Shown one piece after another: positions 34,585 to 42,819 of a stretch of DNA of 64,000 bases; positions within the stretch are counted from its first letter, which is position 1, and each line of letters starts with the position of its first letter. A model generated the notes under the pieces. It had not been told where the DNA came from. It saw only the letters and a program-made list of their open reading frames with translations, and searched no databases. The stretch spans positions 558,001 to 622,000 of the forward strand of contig JAXGPP010000002.1 of assembly GCA_040766885.1 (NCBI GenBank). The letters are read 5' to 3'. Position numbers and translations under genes: made by a program. The stretch comes from JAXGPP01 sp040766885. GTDB taxonomy: Bacteria; Planctomycetota; Planctomycetia; Pirellulales; Thermoguttaceae.

Positions 34585-35436
34585 CTAACTCAAAGCTGCC
34601 AACATCCGTTCAAATTCCGACCAATACTGCTGGCGAATATGTAAAGGCACTGTGGCAGCGTCGAACATCCTCTCTGACAAGGCTCGCATCTGCGCCTCGG
34701 ATACTCTTTCCCATTTGAAGGTCCCACCCATTGCCTGTCTCATCGCCGCGCGCCAGGTGTTGTAAACACCGAAAGTGGCCTCGTGATTGGCCCGGGGCAT
34801 AAGGACGGCAGGCGCCAAGTCCGGGTCATAACGTGAAAAGTGACTGCCCACCCAGGCGGACATAACGCCGTGATGTGAGTTCCGGCCGGCACGTGGAATC
34901 GGCATCTCGCCATGCTTACCGACGCGGAAAACATCACTTGGTGCTTCATCCCCCGGAACTCCAGCCCCGCGGGCGCAGTTGGAGTTGTGGGACCAGACGG
35001 CGAAGCCCCAGTGGGGGCTGCCGACATAGTAGGTATGGTACTCCGCGACGCGGAAGTTGTACACGGTGGCGACGTCGCCCGTGTCGGCGATCGATTCCAC
35101 CGGCAGCCAGCGGCCGTCGGCCGTCCGCAAGAGGTCGCCCGGCGAGAGCAGCCAGGCCTTCACCCAGCCCTTCCCCTGCACGTAGAAGGGGTGCTCGTTG
35201 GTGGTGCGGATCTCGCGGCCGCACACCCGCAGGGCCAGAAGCGGACTGGCGCGGACGAATACCTCCTCCACCACCCGAGGGTGAACAGGCCCTTCCGGGT
35301 CGTCTTCGGGTGAGGCGAGGAGCAGGTCGCCCGCCTCGATGTCCTCGACCAGCTTGCTTCCCGTGGGAGTCAAGAGCGGGGTACCGGCCGCGAAGCACGG
35401 GAGAAAGACATTCGCGACGTTCCCCAGCACCCCCAC
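34585..35436 (-). CDS. Polymorphic toxin module: Hint autoprocessing domain + Tox-SHH (HNH/EndoVII-like) nuclease
   Basis: 283 residues from a GTG; the frame is closed 6 codons upstream. Residues ~14-152 are a Hint (hedgehog/intein) domain: CFAAGTPLLTPTGSKLVEDI with Cys14, RTTNEHPFYVQGKGWVKA with the TxxH block (His82), VYNFRVAEYHTYYVG and the final HNS (His150-Asn151). All residues needed for self-cleavage appear intact. The C-terminal ~130 residues contain NSHHGVMSAWVGSHF and PAVLMPRANHEATFGVYNTW. This fits the SHH-signature toxin domain of the HNH/endonuclease VII superfamily (Tox-SHH). In complete proteins this module ends a long RHS or other secreted carrier; none is present here, so this is an orphan tip. 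Next on the strand is the candidate immunity gene. Confidence 0.75.
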   Translation of the reverse strand: MGVLGNVANVFLPCFAAGTPLLTPTGSKLVEDIEAGDLLLASPEDDPEGPVHPRVVEEVFVRASPLLALRVCGREIRTTNEHPFYVQGKGWVKAWLLSPGDLLRTADGRWLPVESIADTGDVATVYNFRVAEYHTYYVGSPHWGFAVWSHNSNCARGAGVPGDEAPSDVFRVGKHGEMPIPRAGRNSHHGVMSAWVGSHFSRYDPDLAPAVLMPRANHEATFGVYNTWRAAMRQAMGGTFKWERVSEAQMRALSERMFDAATVPLHIRQQYWSEFERMLAALS

Positions 35437-35475
35437 CGCGTCGAATATAACGGTTCAGCTCTAACGGCGCGGTGC

Positions 35476-36612
35476 CTACGCTCGCTCGCCCTGCCCGCTA
35501 ACTGGAGCGAGCAGTCCCCGGTAGAGCTCGACGTGCCGGGCGATCATGGTCGGGACGCTGAACTCGCTCTGTGCGCGTTCGGCAGCGGCGTTGCCGAGGC
35601 GGCGGGCCAGATCGGGATCGTCGAGCAGCTTGCTGGTGTGGCTGGCGATCGCCGAGCGGCCGTTCTTGCCGACCGGCACGAGATAGCCGGTCTCGCCCGG
35701 CACGACAAGGTCACGGGTGCCGGCGATATCGGAGGCAACGACAGGCACGCCGGCCGCCATGGCTTCCATGATCGCGTTCGACTGTCCTTCGTAATGGCTG
35801 GGGGACCAGAGCACGTCGAGGTGGGGCATGATCCGCGGCACGTCGTCGCGATGGCCGAGGAAATGCACCTTGTCGCGGATGCGGATCTTGTCGCGGTAGC
35901 GCTCCAACCGATCGCGAAGCGGGCCGTCGCCGATGATGAGCAGGTGCACGTCGTCGCGGATCACCTTGAGGATGTCGGCCGCCCAGATGGCGTGCTTGAC
36001 GCCCTTCTGCCGCCACAACCGCCCAACGATGCCGACCAGCCGCGCGTGCTCCGGCAAGCCAAGATCGACCAGCAACTGCGATCGCGTCAGGTCGCTGGGC
36101 GGGGCCGGCAGGACGGCATTCGGAATCACGGCGAACTTCTCGGCAGGAATGCCGTGCCGGGCGTAGAAGTCGCGAACGGCGGTGGTGTTGGTGACGATGC
36201 GGTCGGTCCGCCCCGCCAGCCGCCGGTCGATTGATAGCTCGATCCATCCTTTCCACGGATCGACGCACCGCTCGCCGGCCACCACCCGGCGAACGCCGCA
36301 ACTGAAGGCCGCCGCGCGCCCGTAGGCGTTGGCGGCGAAGATCCAGGTATGGACCAGGTCGGGCCGCCAGCCGGCGATCAGCGCCTTAAGGCGGCGATAG
36401 GCGCCGGGGTCGAGCTTCCACCGCTTGCCAATGAGCGTGGTCGGAACGCCCGCCGCCCGGAGGTCGGCCGCCAGCGGGCCGCTCCGGGTGAGCACCGCCA
36501 CGTGGACGTCGAACTCGTCGCGCGGCAGGCCGGCGGCCAAGATCGCCATCTGCTTCTCGGCGCCGGCCCGGTCGAGTGAAGGAATGATGTGCAGGATGCG
36601 GTGGCGGTTCAT
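35476..36612 (-). CDS. Glycosyltransferase, GT4 family (GT-B fold)
   Basis: 378 residues, cytosolic or membrane-peripheral. Retaining nucleotide-sugar glycosyltransferase. The N-terminal Rossmann half starts HRILHIIPSLDRAGAEKQMA with the usual glycine-rich acceptor loop. The C-terminal half has VGRLWRQKGVKHAIWAADIL, LLIIGDGPLRDRLE and the SPSHYEGQSNAIMEAMAAG segment with the E-x7-E motif. It is the last gene of a three-gene minus-strand group (hpt, GT4, GT4). It is probably involved in cell-surface polysaccharide or glycolipid synthesis; donor and acceptor are unknown. The orphan Hint toxin lies 39 bases downstream. Confidence 0.9.
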   Translation of the reverse strand: MNRHRILHIIPSLDRAGAEKQMAILAAGLPRDEFDVHVAVLTRSGPLAADLRAAGVPTTLIGKRWKLDPGAYRRLKALIAGWRPDLVHTWIFAANAYGRAAAFSCGVRRVVAGERCVDPWKGWIELSIDRRLAGRTDRIVTNTTAVRDFYARHGIPAEKFAVIPNAVLPAPPSDLTRSQLLVDLGLPEHARLVGIVGRLWRQKGVKHAIWAADILKVIRDDVHLLIIGDGPLRDRLERYRDKIRIRDKVHFLGHRDDVPRIMPHLDVLWSPSHYEGQSNAIMEAMAAGVPVVASDIAGTRDLVVPGETGYLVPVGKNGRSAIASHTSKLLDDPDLARRLGNAAAERAQSEFSVPTMIARHVELYRGLLAPVSGQGERA

Positions 36613-36715
36613 TCAGCGATCACTGGTTTCGCGGCGGAGTATCGTGCCACTCGGTTGTGTGCGACCGGAAGACCGGGCTCGTTGCGATTGTCCTCGTTGC
36701 CGATTCGCCCGGAGA

Positions 36716-37885
36716 TCAACAATGCGCGAGCAACTGCTCGAACACTGCCAGGTAATCGTCGGCCATCTTCTCCAGCGAATGCTCGCGCGAAACGCGCTGG
36801 CGGGCGGCGGCGCCGAGTCCGGCGGCGTCGGCGGGGTTGTCGATCATCGCCAGGAGCACCGCGGCAAGGGCATCGGCGCGGCGCGGCGGCACGAGGCGCC
36901 CTTCGCGGCCGTCGTCGATCAGGCTGCGATTGCCGGCGATGTCGCTGGCGACGGTCGGCAACCCGGCGGCCATCGCCTCCAGCAGCGACTGCGACATGCC
37001 CTCCTCGTGCGACGGCAAGACGAACAGGTCGGCGGCGGCGAGCACGTCGCTCACGTCGTCGAAGATCCCCGCGAGCACCACGCATGAGGATAGGTTCTCG
37101 GCTTCGATCTGGCGGCGCAAGTCGCTTTCAAAAGGCCCGTCGCCGACGATCCATAATCGTGCATCGCGGCGGCGATCGGCCACCGTGCGCCAGGCGGCGA
37201 CCAGTTCGGCCAGCCCTTTGGCGGCGTCGATCCGTCCGGTGAAGACGACGAGGGGGGCCTGATCGGGCAGGACGAGCGAAGCGTTGGCCGTGGCCAGGGC
37301 CACTCGGGCGCGGCGCTTGGTTTCGTCGTCGATGGGGGGCGGGATGCGGACGCCGTTGGGCAGGTGGTGGATCCGCGCGCGGGGATATCCGGCGGCCACT
37401 AGTTCGCGCTGAATGGTGTGGCTGGGGGCGATGAAGGCGTCGGCCCGCATGCAGCGGCGCTTGATCCGGGCGCCCATGCGGGCTTCGAGTTGCCAGATGC
37501 AGTCGCCGGAACGGCCTCCCCCGGCGGCGCGGAGCACCACGGGCACCCGGCCGACGACTTCGCGAAGCGTGGCGTAGGCGCTGTGCTTGAGCATCGACAC
37601 GCAGACCAGGTCGTAGCGGTGGGGATTCTCGCGGAGCCAGCGGCGAACGGCGCGCATGTACTGGAGCGTGCCCCAGTAGCGGACGGAAGCCTGCGGCACG
37701 CGGACGACTGGGACCTCGCGGTAGGCGATCTCGGCGGGCCAGTGGGGCTCCCAGCGGGCGGTGAGGACGGTCACTTCCAAGCCGCGCGCGGCGAGTTCGG
37801 TTGCCAGATTGGCCATCGCCCGTTCGGCCCCGCCGACCAGGGGCCAGAACCGTCGCGTCACCAGCACCAGCCGCCGCAGGCTCAC
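36716..37885 (-). CDS. Glycosyltransferase, GT4 family (second copy)
   Basis: 389 residues from a GTG at 37885 that overlaps the hpt stop codon (GTGA), chosen because the protein then begins VSLRRLVLVTRRFWPLVGGA, the canonical GT4 N-terminal strand and GG loop; the longer upstream frame is shadow. C-terminal motifs: VFTGRIDAAKGLAELVAAW, LWIVGDGPFESDLRRQIE and PSHEEGMSQSLLEAMAAG (E-x7-E). It is similar in layout but not closely related to the neighbouring GT4. Translation is probably coupled to hpt. Role presumably in surface glycan assembly. Confidence 0.85.
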   Translation of the reverse strand: MSLRRLVLVTRRFWPLVGGAERAMANLATELAARGLEVTVLTARWEPHWPAEIAYREVPVVRVPQASVRYWGTLQYMRAVRRWLRENPHRYDLVCVSMLKHSAYATLREVVGRVPVVLRAAGGGRSGDCIWQLEARMGARIKRRCMRADAFIAPSHTIQRELVAAGYPRARIHHLPNGVRIPPPIDDETKRRARVALATANASLVLPDQAPLVVFTGRIDAAKGLAELVAAWRTVADRRRDARLWIVGDGPFESDLRRQIEAENLSSCVVLAGIFDDVSDVLAAADLFVLPSHEEGMSQSLLEAMAAGLPTVASDIAGNRSLIDDGREGRLVPPRRADALAAVLLAMIDNPADAAGLGAAARQRVSREHSLEKMADDYLAVFEQLLAHC

Positions 37886-38418
37886 CCGTTTGGCTCCTCC
37901 GCCAGTTCGTGCGGCTCGAGGACCGCGACATACGGCAGGTTGCGGTACAGGTCGTTGTAATCGAGGCCGTATCCGACCACAAAGGCATCGGGGATGTCGA
38001 AGCAGACGAAGTCGGGCTTCATCGGCACCTCGTCGCGGCCCTGCTTGCGCAAGAGCACGGCGGTGTGCACGCTTGCCGGGCCAAGGGCATCGATCTCGGG
38101 AACCAGCTCCCACAGTGTATGGCCGGTGTCGAAGATGTCGTCGACCAGGAGTACATCGCGGTCGCGGATATCGGACAACAGGTCCACGTTGATGGCCAAT
38201 GGTCCGGGCCGGGTGCTGTTCTTGCGGTAGCTCCGCGTCTGGACAAACTCCACCCGGAGCGGAATGTCGAGCAGGCGGATGAGGTCGGCCACGACCACGA
38301 GGCTGCCGATCATCACGCCGATGATGGTCAGCGGGCGGCCCTGGTAGTGCTGGCGGATCTGGCCAGCCATCCTGCGGACGCCTTCGCGGAGCTGCTCCTC
38401 GGTCAACAGCACTTTCAT
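37882..38418 (-). CDS. hpt: Hypoxanthine phosphoribosyltransferase
   Basis: 178 residues, cytosolic. Converts hypoxanthine (and usually guanine) plus PRPP to IMP/GMP in purine salvage. The PRPP-binding motif VLLVDDIFDTGHTL is at residues 89-102, the flexible loop FVQTRSYRKNSTRPGPL at ~58-74 and the purine-contact segment KPDFVCFDIPDAFVVGYG near the C-terminus. Length and order are standard for bacterial Hpt. Its stop overlaps the GTG start of the GT4 gene by four bases, indicating translational coupling with a functionally unrelated gene. Confidence 0.95.
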   Translation of the reverse strand: MKVLLTEEQLREGVRRMAGQIRQHYQGRPLTIIGVMIGSLVVVADLIRLLDIPLRVEFVQTRSYRKNSTRPGPLAINVDLLSDIRDRDVLLVDDIFDTGHTLWELVPEIDALGPASVHTAVLLRKQGRDEVPMKPDFVCFDIPDAFVVGYGLDYNDLYRNLPYVAVLEPHELAEEPNG

Positions 38419-38543
38419 GGCCCGGTGTCTCGCCTCCGCGATTGCTGCCTGAATCTCGCCAATCCTGTCATTTTATTGATGTCAGGACGCGGAATGAACC
38501 CGGGGTGGCGATTTCGGCGGCGATCGCTCGGCGCGAAGCGGGG

Positions 38544-39884
38544 CTACTGCGCGGGCGGATCGGAGGTTCGATCGAAATCGACGGGATCGCCGAACTCGCT
38601 TCGCGCCTGGGCGAGCAGTTTGTCCAGCCGAGCCCGCTGGGGGGCGTACTTCGGATCGGCGGCCAGATTGATCCGCTCGTCCGGGTCGCCGGCCAGGTCG
38701 AAGAGCTGGACGTTCTTGACTCCGCCAGCGTTGTAGGCGATGAGCTTCCAGCGGTCGTCACGGACCATCCGCTGGCAGTCGCGGTAGGCGCCGAAGAGCC
38801 AGTCGCGGAGCCTGGCCTGCCGGCCCTCAATCACCGGCACGAGGCTCTCGCCTTCCACGACCTCGGGCACCGGCGCGCCGGCCAGTTGGCAAATCGTGGG
38901 AAACAGGTCGAAGAGATATACGAGCGCGGAGCTGCGGCCGTGGGGAATACCGGGGCCGGCGAACACCAGCGGCGGCTTGACGTGTTCGTAGAGATTCTGC
39001 TTGCCCATCAGTCCGTGGCGGCCGCCGACGGCGAGCCCCTGGTCGCTGGAGAAGATGATGATCGTATTGGCGCTCCAGCCGCGGCGGTTCACCGCGTCGA
39101 GGACGCGGCCCACTTCGTGGTCCATGTGCGAGATCGTCGCATAGTAATCGGCCAGGTGCTGCCGCATTTCGCCGGGCGAGCGGGGGATGGCCGCGAGCAA
39201 CTCGTCGCGAACCTTGAGCTCGCCGTTGTCGAAGGGGTGTTCGGGCATGAAGCTGGCGGAGAGCGTGAGCCGGGCGGGATCGTAGAGGCGGACGAACTCC
39301 TCCGGCGCCAACCGCGGATCGTGCGGCACCGGCGGCGCGAGGTACATGAAGAAGGGTTTCCGGCCGTCGTGTTCGTTCAGGAAACGGATGGCGTGATCGG
39401 CGCACTCGGTGGCGGAGGTCGCCGTGCGCTTGGGGAGAGGAATATTGATCTGGAAGGCGGCGTTGCTGAAGGTGCAGGCGTTGCCCGGCTTGCCGCAATG
39501 GAATGTGGCGTAGCCGGCTTCGTTCAAGACGACCGGGAGCAGCGGGACGCCGGGCGGGGCAACCTTGGCGCGCGGGTTCTCCGGAATTCGCCAGAGCGAA
39601 CGGCCGGTGGCCAGCATCGTGCGGCTGGGGAGGCAGACGGCGCCGACCATCGAGCCCATGCAGTAGGCATTGTCGAAGGTGAAGCCTGCCTCAACGAGCC
39701 GGTCGGTGTTCGGGGTGACGATCTCCGGGTTGCCGAGCGCGGCGATCGTGTCCCAACGCTGGTCGTCGGTAAAAATGAAGAGGATATTGGGCCGCCCGGC
39801 CGCGGCGACCGGCTCAGCCGCCTTCAGGTTGCCGAGGGCCAGCAGTGACAGGACAAGCGAGACGATTGCAGTCAGCTTTCTCAT
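38544..39884 (-). CDS. Secreted sulfatase (formylglycine-dependent, type I)
   Basis: 446 residues with a signal peptide (MRKLTAIVSLVLSLLALGNLKA). Metal-site start NILFIFTDDQRWDTIAALGN; active-site AVCLPSRTMLATGRSLW with Cys84 in C-x-P-S-R; later FHCGKPGNA, LAPPVPHDPRL and IIIFSSDQGLAVGGRHGLMG, which carries the Asp-Gln/His metal-site block. It is iduronate-2-sulfatase-like by the DDQRWD start and HDPR segment, but specificity cannot be assigned. It is unlinked to the other sulfatase at 6.8 kb. Confidence 0.9.
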   Translation of the reverse strand: MRKLTAIVSLVLSLLALGNLKAAEPVAAAGRPNILFIFTDDQRWDTIAALGNPEIVTPNTDRLVEAGFTFDNAYCMGSMVGAVCLPSRTMLATGRSLWRIPENPRAKVAPPGVPLLPVVLNEAGYATFHCGKPGNACTFSNAAFQINIPLPKRTATSATECADHAIRFLNEHDGRKPFFMYLAPPVPHDPRLAPEEFVRLYDPARLTLSASFMPEHPFDNGELKVRDELLAAIPRSPGEMRQHLADYYATISHMDHEVGRVLDAVNRRGWSANTIIIFSSDQGLAVGGRHGLMGKQNLYEHVKPPLVFAGPGIPHGRSSALVYLFDLFPTICQLAGAPVPEVVEGESLVPVIEGRQARLRDWLFGAYRDCQRMVRDDRWKLIAYNAGGVKNVQLFDLAGDPDERINLAADPKYAPQRARLDKLLAQARSEFGDPVDFDRTSDPPAQ

Positions 39885-40436
39885 GGTGTCGATCCTCCGA
39901 TGTACATAGTGCGATCATACGCACGCCGGCGATCGTACCGGGCGAGCGATTCTTACTCACAGAGTTCTCTGACAAAGCCAATTGTGGTGCAGCCGTCTCG
40001 GCTGCATTTCCGGCAGGCGGGATGCGTGCACCACTCGAGGTGCTGAGCCTCATGGCACTCGGGCCACGGCGAGGCTGCGGGCCGCATTATAGCAGACGAT
40101 CCTGGCCATTTAGGCCACTCCGCGCACGGTGCGGGGGTGGAGAGGTAAGGGGCGAAAGTACATACAACTATTTCGTGAAAAATGATCGCGTGACCGTTTC
40201 TTGCGCCAGTGGGGGGAGGAAAGGAAGAAGAGCCGCAGTGGATGCCTCGCCGTCCAGTTGATTCCGAGCATCGGGGGCGTCAGAAGCCGCCCCCGCTAGG
40301 GACGGCAATCCGCTTGCGGCCCTCTGTGGATCGAGCAGCGTGTGGCATGAGCCGCGTTGATCTCGCGGTCGGAGGCGAGTCGGGCGAAGCAACTCCGGTT
40401 GGCGTGTGTGGCGGACATCGCTATAGTCGCCGACCG
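39885..40436. other. Divergent intergenic region
   Basis: About 550 bases between the minus-strand sulfatase and the plus-strand MscS gene. No convincing gene. It contains GCAGCC-type short palindromes around 39985-40015 (GCAGCCGTCTCGGCTGC) and otherwise nothing I can name. Confidence 0.4.
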
Positions 40437-40459
40437 CACCGCCGCTGGCGGTGTTTTTT
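40437..40459 (+). terminator. Intrinsic terminator-like hairpin upstream of the first MscS gene
   Basis: Perfect 7-bp stem CACCGCC / GGCGGTG with a GCT loop followed directly by six T (40454-40459). It lies 32 bases before the ATG at 40492, inside what should be the leader. GGCGG at 40410-40414 could pair with CCGCC of the terminator's left arm, giving a possible antiterminator. Either it ends an upstream transcript or it attenuates the channel gene. Confidence 0.65.
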
Positions 40460-40491
40460 GCACCCGTTTGCCGCACGAAGACGAGATTCTT

Positions 40492-42603
40492 ATGCGATCC
40501 GCCGCAATCGTAACCACCTGCCTGATCGGGGTTTTCGTGGCTTTTCCGGCCGTCGCCCAGTCAGGACCGCACGGAAATGACCATGGAGGTTCAGAGGCGC
40601 CGCAGTCGGCCGGGTCACAGCATGCCCCACCAGCGAACCATTTGGCGCGCGCCGATCGGCCACTCGCGGCGACCGTTCCGGCGAGTGCATCGTTGGCCGA
40701 ACGGATCGCGCGACTGCAGCGGGCCATCGAGATGGATCAGGAGCATCTGGAGGCACTTCAGGCCAAGTTGGGTGAGAAGGAGACAGAATTCAATTCGGCA
40801 AGCGAGGCATTCAAGCAGGCAAATACGCAGTGGGAAGAAGCTCGCAAGAAACTGGACGCGACTGGCGGCCTCGACGCCGCCGCGCTGGAGGAGGCCGAGC
40901 GCACAGTTGCCGACCGAGAGAAGAAGCGGAAATTGGCCCGCGAACGGTTCGATCTGGCGATCGATGCGCGCAAGACTGCCCAGGAGCAGATCACGCAGTT
41001 GCAGGCGAAGATCGCCAGCGATCGGCAGACGCTGGACAAACTGGTGAATCCGGTCAGCCTTCCTGCGGCCACCAGCGCCCCGGATGCTCTGCCGAGCGCG
41101 GAGAGGCCTCCCGCGAAAGAGGCCGCCGCTGTGACTGCACCCGACGTTGCCGCGCCGGGCCTACCGCCGGTCTCGGCAGTGTCGGGCCTTGCCGCCCCCG
41201 TCACAGGGCCGTCGACACCGCCCGCCGCACCGGTGCGGGAGGCTGCCAGTCCGGCGCCGACTAAGGAAGTGCTCGCCGCGCAACAGCAGGCCGCCGAGGC
41301 GACCGCGGCCGCCGAGCACGCCGAACAAGAGGCCGAAGAGGTCAGCCAGCGACTCCAGACGCTGGACAAGAACATTGCCCTTGAGCAGCAAGCACGCGAA
41401 GCGGCTCGCAAGCGCGGCGATAATGCCGAAGCGATGTTCCAGACGCTGGAGGAGGAGTTGCAGAAGGCTTTCGATCGGGACGAGCCGTTCACGGCGATCC
41501 GCGAAATCCGCAAGGCGAGCTACGAAGCCCAGCAGCGCTTGCGCGAGGCACGAGTCGAGGTGCGGCAACGGGCCGCCCAGCTTGACAAACTCCAGGCCGA
41601 GCGCGTCGCGCTGTTGAGCGAGCAGCTGGCGGCGGCCCGGCAGGTCGATCAGAAGCGGCGTCAAGCAGACGAGGCGCGGCAGAACCTGGAAGCGATCGAG
41701 AACCCGTTCACGCGAACCAACATCATCAACTGGCTGCTGGAGAAAGGCCCGAAGCTCCTGGTCATTGCGGTGGTGGCCCTTGGCTTCCATCTGCTGATCA
41801 AGTTGCTCGCCTTTCGCATCGTCGCCTTCCTGACGCGGCACGAGTCCGACGGCAGGAGAAAGGAACGCGAGAACCGCGCCAATACGCTGGTGGGCGTCTT
41901 TCACAACACCGGAGTGATTGCGCTCTATGTGGGCGCCGTGCTCATGGCGCTGGACGTGACTGGGATTCCCGTGGCCCCGCTGCTCGGCGGAGCGGCCGTC
42001 ATCGGCCTGGCCGTGGCCTTCGCCGCGCAGAACCTGATCAAGGATTACTTCTACGGGTTCATGATCCTGATGGAGGACCAGTACGGCGTCAACGATGTGG
42101 TGACGATCGGAGGGGTTACGGGATTCGTCGAGCGGATCACGCTGCGAATCACAGTCATCCGCGATATGGATGCCGTGCACTTCGTGCCTCACGGCCAGAT
42201 TGCCACAGTGAGCAATCTGACGCACAAGTGGTCGCGGGCCGTGTTCAATATCAACGTTTCGTACAAGGAGGACGTCGATCGAGTGATGGACGTGCTCGTG
42301 GATCTCGGCCGGCGGATGCGGCTCGACCCAGAGTTCGGCAAGTTCATCCTGGAAGACCCGGAGATGCTGGGGGTCGATTCGTTGGGCGAATCAGCCGTTG
42401 TCATCAAGTTCTTTCTCAAGACCAAACCGCTCAAACAGTGGGCTGTGAAGCGGGAGATGCACCGCCGGATCAAGAAGACGTTCGATGCGTTGGGCATCGA
42501 GATCCCGTTCCCGCACCGCACGGTCTATCATCGGACCGAACAGGGCATGCCGCTGAACGTCGCCGAGCCCACTTTAAGCCAACATGTCCGCGAAGCGGCA
42601 TGA
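40492..42603 (+). CDS. MscS-family mechanosensitive channel with long coiled-coil N-terminal region (paralogue 1)
   Basis: 703 residues from MRSAAIVTTCLIGVFVAFPA, a signal peptide; the longer upstream frame crosses a terminator and is rejected. Residues ~50-400 are coiled-coil helices (LAERIARLQRAIEMDQEHLE, AEEVSQRLQTLDKNIALEQQ) broken by an Ala/Pro-rich stretch, probably periplasmic. Membrane helices begin near 418 (LLVIAVVALGFHLLIKLLAF), then VIALYVGAVLMALDVTGIP and the pore helix PLLGGAAVIGLAVAFAAQNL. The MscS beta domain follows (DVVTIGGVTGFVERITLRIT, VPHGQIATVSNLTHKWSRAV). It releases solutes under hypo-osmotic stress. A close paralogue follows 216 bases downstream. Confidence 0.85.
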   Translation: MRSAAIVTTCLIGVFVAFPAVAQSGPHGNDHGGSEAPQSAGSQHAPPANHLARADRPLAATVPASASLAERIARLQRAIEMDQEHLEALQAKLGEKETEFNSASEAFKQANTQWEEARKKLDATGGLDAAALEEAERTVADREKKRKLARERFDLAIDARKTAQEQITQLQAKIASDRQTLDKLVNPVSLPAATSAPDALPSAERPPAKEAAAVTAPDVAAPGLPPVSAVSGLAAPVTGPSTPPAAPVREAASPAPTKEVLAAQQQAAEATAAAEHAEQEAEEVSQRLQTLDKNIALEQQAREAARKRGDNAEAMFQTLEEELQKAFDRDEPFTAIREIRKASYEAQQRLREARVEVRQRAAQLDKLQAERVALLSEQLAAARQVDQKRRQADEARQNLEAIENPFTRTNIINWLLEKGPKLLVIAVVALGFHLLIKLLAFRIVAFLTRHESDGRRKERENRANTLVGVFHNTGVIALYVGAVLMALDVTGIPVAPLLGGAAVIGLAVAFAAQNLIKDYFYGFMILMEDQYGVNDVVTIGGVTGFVERITLRITVIRDMDAVHFVPHGQIATVSNLTHKWSRAVFNINVSYKEDVDRVMDVLVDLGRRMRLDPEFGKFILEDPEMLGVDSLGESAVVIKFFLKTKPLKQWAVKREMHRRIKKTFDALGIEIPFPHRTVYHRTEQGMPLNVAEPTLSQHVREAA

Positions 42604-42819
42604 GCCCCTACCGCGGCGCCAGCGCTGTTCGAGGTGTTTTCCGAAGCAAAATCGTATACTGCGCTGACAGACCAGCGGACTACACTCGAACTTCAGCACG
42701 TCGGACGGCGGCAGCGTCCCCGCAGCCGCGGGGGTACAGAGCCCTCGCCAGGCCCGTCCACCGAGTTCTCTTCCGCGCTTGACCGCGCGATCGCCTCATC
42801 GACAGCAGAAGGAGGAACA

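Noticed and set aside
22787..35436. Integron gene-cassette array
   Set aside because: Many small genes in one direction and repeats A/B suggested it, but no canonical RYYYAAC/GTTRRRY attC core sites recur between genes and no integrase gene is visible.
38442..39848. 468-codon plus-strand frame opposite the second sulfatase
   Set aside because: Shadow frame; the sulfatase active-site motif lies on the minus strand.
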